Assembly (NCBI GenBank): GCA_021815655.1
Contig: JAKAGJ010000030.1
Coordinates: 1 to 10,067, forward strand
From: Deltaproteobacteria bacterium
GTDB taxonomy: Bacteria; Desulfobacterota; Desulfarculia; Desulfarculales; Desulfarculaceae
Direction of reading: 5' to 3'
DNA length: 10,067 nucleotides
The translations under genes were made by a program, and so were the position numbers. The first letter of the stretch is position 1. Each line of letters opens with the position of its first letter. Below the pieces are notes generated by a model, which was not told where the DNA came from, did no database searches, and saw nothing but the letters and a program-made list of their open reading frames with translations. Shown here piece after piece: positions 6,180 to 10,067 of the stretch.

Positions 6180-7530
6180 AGCCGCCCTCCCCGCCCTTGT
6201 TCTGCCGCAGTCTGGCCTTGGCCCGCGAAAGCTCACGCAGCCGCTCGCGCAGGAGCTTCTCGCGGCCGCGCTCCGTGGGCTGATAGTAGCGCCGGCCCTC
6301 CAGGGCCGGGGGCAGGTATTCCTGCCCCACCACCGCGTCCTGAAAATCGTGGGGATACTGGTAGCCATGGCCGTAGCCCAGGCCCTTCATCAGGCGGGTG
6401 GGGGCGTTGCGGATGGTCAGCGGCACCTCCAGGGGCCCCAGCTTGGCCGCGTCGGCCAAGGCCTGGCCAAAGGCCACGTACAGGGCGTTGGACTTGGGCG
6501 CCAAGGCCAGGTACACCGCCACCTGGGCCAGGGCCAGCTCGCCCTCGGGGCGGCCCAAGAGGTCAAAGGCCCCCAGGGCGGCCACGGCCTGGTTCAGGGC
6601 GTAGGGGTCGGCCAGGCCCACATCCTCGCTGGCAAAACGCACCATGCGCCTGAGCAGGTAGTGGGGGTCCTCGCCGGCGGCCAGCATGCGCGCCAGCCAG
6701 TAGAGGGCGGCGTCGGGGTCGGAGCCGCGCAGGGACTTGTGCAGGGCGCTGATGAGGTTGTAGTGTTCCTCCCCGGCCTTGTCGTAGCGAAGGGCGCTCC
6801 TGCCCACGGCCTGCTCGGCCTGGTTCAGGTCCACCATCCGCCGGCCGCCGGCGCCCAGGGGCGCGGTGGTCACCGCCGCCTCCAGGGCGGTCAAGAGCCG
6901 GCGGGCGTCGCCAAAGGCCGTGGCCAAGAGGTGCGCCTTGGCCTCGGGCTCTAGCCGCGCCTCATAGCCCGCCAGGCCGCGTTCCTGGTCGTTCAGGGCG
7001 CGTTCCAGGATTTTGTCCAGGTCCTGCTCGTCCAGGGGGTGGAGCACCAGCACCCTGAGCCGCGACAGCAAGGCCGGGATGATCTCGAAGCTGGGGTTCT
7101 CGGTGGTGGCGCCCAGCAGGGTTATCACCCCGGCTTCCACGTGGGGCAGGAAGGCGTCCTGCTGGGCCTTGTTGAAGCGGTGTATCTCGTCCACGAAAAG
7201 CACGGTGGTCTGCCCGCCGGCGCGCAGGCGCGCGCGGGCCTCCTCCACCACCCGTCGGATGTCGGCCACGCCGGAGAGCACCGCCGAGAATTCCACGAAG
7301 TGGGCCTGCCAGTACTGGGCCAGGAGCCGGGCCAGGGTGGTCTTGCCGGTGCCCGGCGGCCCCCAGAAGACCAGCGAGCTGGGGCGGCCGGCGGCGATGA
7401 GCCGGCCCAGGGGCATGTCCGCTCCCATGAGGTGGGGCTGGCCCACGAACTCCTCCAGGGTGCGGGGGCGCAGGCGCTCGGCCAGGGGGCGTCCGCTGGC
7501 CTGGGCCGCCTCTCGCTGGAACAGTTCCAT
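6172..7530 (-). CDS. rarA: Replication-associated recombination protein A (RarA/MgsA AAA+ ATPase)
   Basis: RarA is a clamp-loader-like AAA+ ATPase that acts at stalled replication forks and single-strand/double-strand junctions. 452 residues, normal for the family. The start RPLAERLRPRTLEEFVGQPHL (14-34) is characteristic. Walker A is GPPGTGKTT (57-65), Walker B LFVDEIHRFNKAQQDAFLP (111-129), and sensor 1 lies in GATTENPSFE (140-149). DARRLLTALE is the likely sensor 2 region. The C-terminal MgsA-type oligomerisation domain contains YNLISALHKSLRGSDPDAALYW and ends near the family's usual YYQPTERGRE. ATG 7530 overlaps the stop of the upstream phospholipase gene as TGATG, which suggests translational coupling, since no strong SD is visible. 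The 3' end overlaps the 80-aa gene on the other strand by 8 bp. Confidence 0.96.
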   Translation of the reverse strand: MELFQREAAQASGRPLAERLRPRTLEEFVGQPHLMGADMPLGRLIAAGRPSSLVFWGPPGTGKTTLARLLAQYWQAHFVEFSAVLSGVADIRRVVEEARARLRAGGQTTVLFVDEIHRFNKAQQDAFLPHVEAGVITLLGATTENPSFEIIPALLSRLRVLVLHPLDEQDLDKILERALNDQERGLAGYEARLEPEAKAHLLATAFGDARRLLTALEAAVTTAPLGAGGRRMVDLNQAEQAVGRSALRYDKAGEEHYNLISALHKSLRGSDPDAALYWLARMLAAGEDPHYLLRRMVRFASEDVGLADPYALNQAVAALGAFDLLGRPEGELALAQVAVYLALAPKSNALYVAFGQALADAAKLGPLEVPLTIRNAPTRLMKGLGYGHGYQYPHDFQDAVVGQEYLPPALEGRRYYQPTERGREKLLRERLRELSRAKARLRQNKGGEGGST

Positions 7531-8489
7531 CAGGGCAGGCCCCGGTGGGAGCCGTTTCCCAGGGCCAAACGGCCGGCCCGCCAGGCCCGCGACAGACGCC
7601 GCCGCCAGCCATCATGCAGCAATATCTCGATCTCCGGCATCAGGCGCTGGGTGGCCTCGCGTCCCAGGTCCATGATAAGGGGCGCCTTGCCAAAGTCCAT
7701 CCAGTGGATGGAGCCCACGGCCGGGCGCACCACCAGATCGGCCTCGCGTTGCACCAGGCGGGACAAGAGCGCGCCCTGGATGTCGCCGGCACGCAGATAA
7801 AGCTCCAGAGCCTGGCGGGGGGTCTCCTCGCTGGCGATCTCACGGTCCACGCACACCGCCAGGAGATGACGCCCACCTCTTTGGCGGGCCTCCAGGGTGG
7901 GCACCAGGGCCGCCACCCCGCCGTCCATGAGCAGGCGCCCCTGGTATTCCACCAGGGGCGCCACCCCCGGCACGGAGGAACTGGCCAGCACCGCCTGGCG
8001 CAGGGAGCCCTGGTCGATGACCACGGTCTGGCCGCTGCGTACGTCGGTGGCCACGGCCGCGAAGGGTATGCGCGTGGACTCGATGGGCACGTCGGGCAGG
8101 AAGAAGGCGATCATGTCCTGCATGAAGCGGGGCTCAAAGACCGAGCTGCCCAGGAGCAGGGACTTGACCATGCGTCCCTGGCAGAAGATGCGCCCCACGC
8201 GGTCGCCCAGGCTGGTGCAAACCTTGTCCTCGCTCTGGGCCACCAGGGCCTGGACACGGGGGTCTAAAGCCAGGGATGAGCGCGTGAACTGCAACACGCG
8301 CTCGCGCATCTGCTGAGGGGAATAGCCAAGGGCATAGCCGGCGCCGGCGATGGCCCCGGAGCTGGTGCCCACGATGGCCTCCACGCGCACCCCCTTGGCG
8401 TGCAGGGCCTCCACCACCCCCACGTGGGCAAAACCCCGGGCGCCGCCGCCGCCCAGGGCCAGGGTCAACCCCGCCTCCAGGCGGCTCAT
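7530..8489 (-). CDS. Patatin-like phospholipase (RssA/YlbK-type)
   Basis: A predicted serine lipid acyl hydrolase using a Ser-Asp dyad, probably cytoplasmic or membrane-peripheral; no signal peptide is seen. 319 residues. The oxyanion-hole glycine loop is GGGGARG (13-19), the nucleophile is S43 in GTSSG (41-45) and the aspartate is D189 in MDGG (188-191), so the dyad is intact. After the patatin core (about 7-200) comes a roughly 115-residue C-terminal region (IQGALLSRLVQREADLVVRP and onward) usual for bacterial single-domain patatins. ATG 8489 has a strong GGAGGGG ribosome-binding site 4 nt away. The gene heads a two-gene unit with rarA, overlapping by one base in TGATG. The link between lipid hydrolysis and replication repair is probably positional rather than functional. 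The natural substrate cannot be told from sequence. Confidence 0.94.
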   Translation of the reverse strand: MSRLEAGLTLALGGGGARGFAHVGVVEALHAKGVRVEAIVGTSSGAIAGAGYALGYSPQQMRERVLQFTRSSLALDPRVQALVAQSEDKVCTSLGDRVGRIFCQGRMVKSLLLGSSVFEPRFMQDMIAFFLPDVPIESTRIPFAAVATDVRSGQTVVIDQGSLRQAVLASSSVPGVAPLVEYQGRLLMDGGVAALVPTLEARQRGGRHLLAVCVDREIASEETPRQALELYLRAGDIQGALLSRLVQREADLVVRPAVGSIHWMDFGKAPLIMDLGREATQRLMPEIEILLHDGWRRRLSRAWRAGRLALGNGSHRGLP

Positions 8490-8518
8490 TTTACCCCTCC
8501 CCCAAACCGTAATTTCAC

Positions 8519-8547
8519 TTTACAGCCCCGCAACCCTTAGCTATATT
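8519..8547 (+). promoter_or_regulatory. Sigma-70-like promoter for rpsU
   Basis: TTTACA (8519-8524), a 17-bp spacer and TATATT (8542-8547) form a good plus-strand promoter. It predicts a start near 8554 and an rpsU leader of about 100 nt. A second AT-rich site at 8590-8596 lies closer to the gene but lacks a -35 on this strand. Confidence 0.6.
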
Positions 8548-8590
8548 TACCCGTCGGGGCCGGGTAGGCGCCAACGGCCGGATGGGACAT

Positions 8591-8596
8591 ATTATA
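8591..8596 (-). promoter_or_regulatory. Possible -10 element for the phospholipase-rarA operon
   Basis: The minus strand carries a perfect TATAAT here, about 100 nt upstream of the phospholipase ATG. No recognisable -35 hexamer is placed 16-18 bp upstream and there is no extended -10 TG. If it is real, its transcript would run back across the rpsU promoter. Confidence 0.35.
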
Positions 8597-8655
8597 CCTC
8601 TCCAGGCCACCCGCGCTGGCCCAGCCAAAATTTATAGTAAAGAAGGTGATGTCTA

Positions 8656-8859
8656 GTGCAAGTCCAGGTCGTGGACAACAACGTGGAAAAGGCCATCAAG
8701 CTGCTCAAGCGCAAGCTGACCAAGGAGGGCATCTTCCGCCAGCTCAAGGAAAAACGCTGGCACGAGAAGCCCTCCGACGCCCGCCGCCGCAAGCAGCGTC
8801 AGGCCCGCCGCCGGGTGCGCCGGCAGATCGCCCGGGCCAAGGCCCGTTCCCGCGGTTAG
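8656..8859 (+). CDS. rpsU: 30S ribosomal protein S21
   Basis: A small basic protein of the 30S subunit platform that helps initiation near the 3' end of 16S rRNA. 67 residues, typical for S21. The family core NVEKAIKLLKRKLTKEGIF (9-27) is followed by LKEKRWHEKPSDARRRKQRQARRR, and the C-terminus is Arg/Lys-rich. The start is GTG 8656 with AAGGTG 7 nt upstream. In many Proteobacteria rpsU precedes dnaG and rpoD; here it is single, with its own promoter and an intrinsic terminator about 20 nt after the stop. Identity is certain. Confidence 0.97.
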   Translation: MQVQVVDNNVEKAIKLLKRKLTKEGIFRQLKEKRWHEKPSDARRRKQRQARRRVRRQIARAKARSRG

Positions 8860-8879
8860 ACCCTAGCTAGCCTAAAAAC

Positions 8880-8921
8880 GCGAGACGGTCGCCCCCCCTG
8901 GTGGCCGTCTCGCATTATTTT
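8880..8921 (+). terminator. Intrinsic terminator after rpsU, probably bidirectional
   Basis: A 9-bp perfect stem GCGAGACGG (8880-8888) / CCGTCTCGC (8905-8913), extendable to 11 bp with a G-T wobble and a G-C pair, is followed by ATTATTTT on the plus strand. Read on the minus strand the same hairpin is followed by GTTTTT (the AAAAAC at 8874-8879), so it can also stop transcription arriving from the LysE-family gene. Confidence 0.88.
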
Positions 8922-9044
8922 GCCCAGTCAGGCAAAACATTAAGAGCGGACATCCAGGGCCATCCAGTTGGTCCCCGCCTTGGGGGAAGGCCTTTCCACG
9001 GGAGCCGCCGGCCCTGGCCAAGGTCACAGCCTCAATCGACCCGT

Positions 9045-9740
9045 CTAAGGCCCGGCGGGGTGCAGGCCCCAGAGCTGCCGCCAGGCGAAGACCCCAAAAT
9101 ACACGCCAAAGCCGATAAGGCATAAGGCGCAGGCGGCCACCACCCCCCGGTGCACCCGGTCGCCGAGCCAGCGGCGACCCTTGGTCACGGCCAGGGAAAC
9201 CAGGCTGTACCAGGCCAGGTCCGAACTGATGTGCCCGGCGTAAAACACCGCCAGGCCCCAGGGACCCAGGCCCTGCTGCCGGGCCATGGCCATGAGCCCC
9301 AGACCCACCGTGGCCCACCACAACAAGAAATAAGGGTTGGCCAGGCTCAGCAGGAGGCCGTCCTTCACCGGCGCGGCGGAGCCCTTGAGCCCGCCGGGAC
9401 CGGCGGCCCCCGGCTCCAGGTCCAGCCTCAGCGTGGGCAGGGAGCGCAGCATGCCCCAGGCCATCCACAGCAGGATCAGCGCCCCCGCCCCGCCGATGGC
9501 ACCCGACACCATGGGCCGGCTAAGTACCGCCCCCAGCCCCAGGGCCAGGCCCACCACCAGGGAAACCTCCAGGATGGCGTGCCCCAGCACGATCAGGGGG
9601 CCAGCCTTGAAGCCCAGGCGGGCGCTGTGGGTGATGGTCACCGCCAGCACCGGCCCAGGCATCACCGCGCCGGAAAGCCCGATGACAAAGGAGGTGACAA
9701 AAAGCCCTCCCAGGCCCAGGCCCAGCGAGGTGGCCTCCAT
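9045..9740 (-). CDS. LysE/RhtB-family exporter
   Basis: A predicted inner-membrane exporter of amino acids or related small metabolites. 231 residues with about six hydrophobic segments. The N-terminal signature is GLSGAVMPGPVLAVTITHSARLGFKAG (22-48), the typical G-x-x-PGP-x family start; LLLSLANPYFLLWWATVG (128-145) matches the conserved NP motif of the second half. The linker between the halves (about 105-126) is rich in Gly, Ala and Pro. ATG 9740 lies 6 nt after the aminopeptidase stop, so the gene is likely the last of an operon; only a weak GGCGG precedes it. The gene is followed after about 120 nt by the bidirectional terminator. Substrate is unknown; the peptidase neighbour makes amino-acid efflux plausible, as an inference only. 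Confidence 0.93.
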   Translation of the reverse strand: MEATSLGLGLGGLFVTSFVIGLSGAVMPGPVLAVTITHSARLGFKAGPLIVLGHAILEVSLVVGLALGLGAVLSRPMVSGAIGGAGALILLWMAWGMLRSLPTLRLDLEPGAAGPGGLKGSAAPVKDGLLLSLANPYFLLWWATVGLGLMAMARQQGLGPWGLAVFYAGHISSDLAWYSLVSLAVTKGRRWLGDRVHRGVVAACALCLIGFGVYFGVFAWRQLWGLHPAGP

Positions 9741-9746
9741 GGCCGC

Positions 9747-10067
9747 CTACGCGGCCGGAGCCTGGTAGAAGGCCAGGTAGGCCTGCACCGTGGAATAGAT
9801 GTCCGCCTTGTGGGCGATCTCCAGCGGTGAGTGCATGGACAACAGCGCCGGCCCCACGTCCACCACCTCCATGCCGTAGACGGCCAAAAGTTTGGCGATG
9901 GTGCCGCCGCCGCCCTCGTCCACCTTGCCCATGGAGGCCGCCTGCCAGACCACCCCGGCGGCGTCCCACACCCCCCTGAGCCAGGCCACGTACTCGGCGT
10001 TGGCATCACTGGCGCCGTATTTGCCGCCGCTGCCGGTGTACTTGGTCAGAGTGACGCCGTAGCCCAT
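9747..10067 (-). CDS. M18-family aminopeptidase, C-terminal part (N-terminus outside window)
   Basis: The last 106 residues of a zinc-dependent aminopeptidase, a cytoplasmic enzyme that removes N-terminal residues from peptides. Family landmarks are LTKYTGSGGKYGASDANAEY near the visible start, MGKVDEGGGGTIAKLLA in the middle, and MEVVDVGPALLSMHSPLEIAHKADIY, whose MHSP histidine is a likely metal ligand. The visible piece runs unbroken to its TAG stop. The ATG at the very edge of the window is an internal methionine: it falls in the middle of the conserved catalytic region, and the full family proteins are over 400 residues. Upstream of and probably co-transcribed with the LysE-family gene. 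Confidence 0.92.
   Translation of the reverse strand: MGYGVTLTKYTGSGGKYGASDANAEYVAWLRGVWDAAGVVWQAASMGKVDEGGGGTIAKLLAVYGMEVVDVGPALLSMHSPLEIAHKADIYSTVQAYLAFYQAPAA

Noticed and set aside
8975..9000. Imperfect inverted repeat around AAGGCCTTT between rpsU and the exporter gene
   Set aside because: The arms are short and imperfect with no T-run; the real terminator is at 8880-8921.

Overview
This is a GC-rich bacterial window (roughly two-thirds G+C by eye) with tightly packed genes. Protein content and style suggest a deltaproteobacterium in the broad sense (Desulfobacterota): an NtrC-type sigma-54 activator, an NtrB-like kinase, a 7TM protein ending in a CxxC/CPxC 'SGLLPICxxCKKIRDD' tail, and a short bacterial-type glucose-6-phosphate isomerase. 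The lineage is inferred from protein style and was not tested by a search. I see no mobile element, CRISPR array, tRNA or rRNA, and no stretch over 300 bases without a gene.

Left part (1-4318). The window opens inside a minus-strand NtrC-family response regulator; its receiver and AAA+ domains are visible, and the DNA-binding end lies outside. A short AT-rich intergenic patch separates it from two plus-strand genes: the 7TM membrane protein and a class I SAM-dependent methyltransferase. The methyltransferase ends tail-to-tail with a minus-strand membrane histidine kinase, the two stop codons sharing the tetranucleotide CTAG (2837-2840). Kinase and regulator lie on the same strand and are of matching types, so they may be a two-component pair split by the two plus-strand genes.

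Middle (4316-6179). pgi lies directly upstream of the kinase (15 nt gap), so the two are probably co-transcribed. Upstream of pgi is a compact divergent promoter region with sigma-70-like elements on both strands, a 13-bp palindrome and a small hairpin in the pgi leader. The rightward promoter drives an 80-codon alpha-helical hypothetical gene.

Right part (6172-10067). A patatin-like phospholipase and the AAA+ ATPase rarA form a minus-strand pair coupled by a TGATG overlap; the rarA tail overlaps the small gene by 8 bp. The phospholipase diverges from rpsU (ribosomal protein S21, GTG start), which stands alone and is followed by a strong terminator that looks bidirectional. The window closes with a minus-strand pair: a LysE-family exporter 6 nt downstream of the C-terminal part of an M18 aminopeptidase.

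Most genes are recognisable housekeeping or signalling genes. The least explained parts are the 7TM/CxxC protein, the split kinase-regulator arrangement and the 80-aa protein. I did not find convincing evidence of a wholly new multi-gene system.
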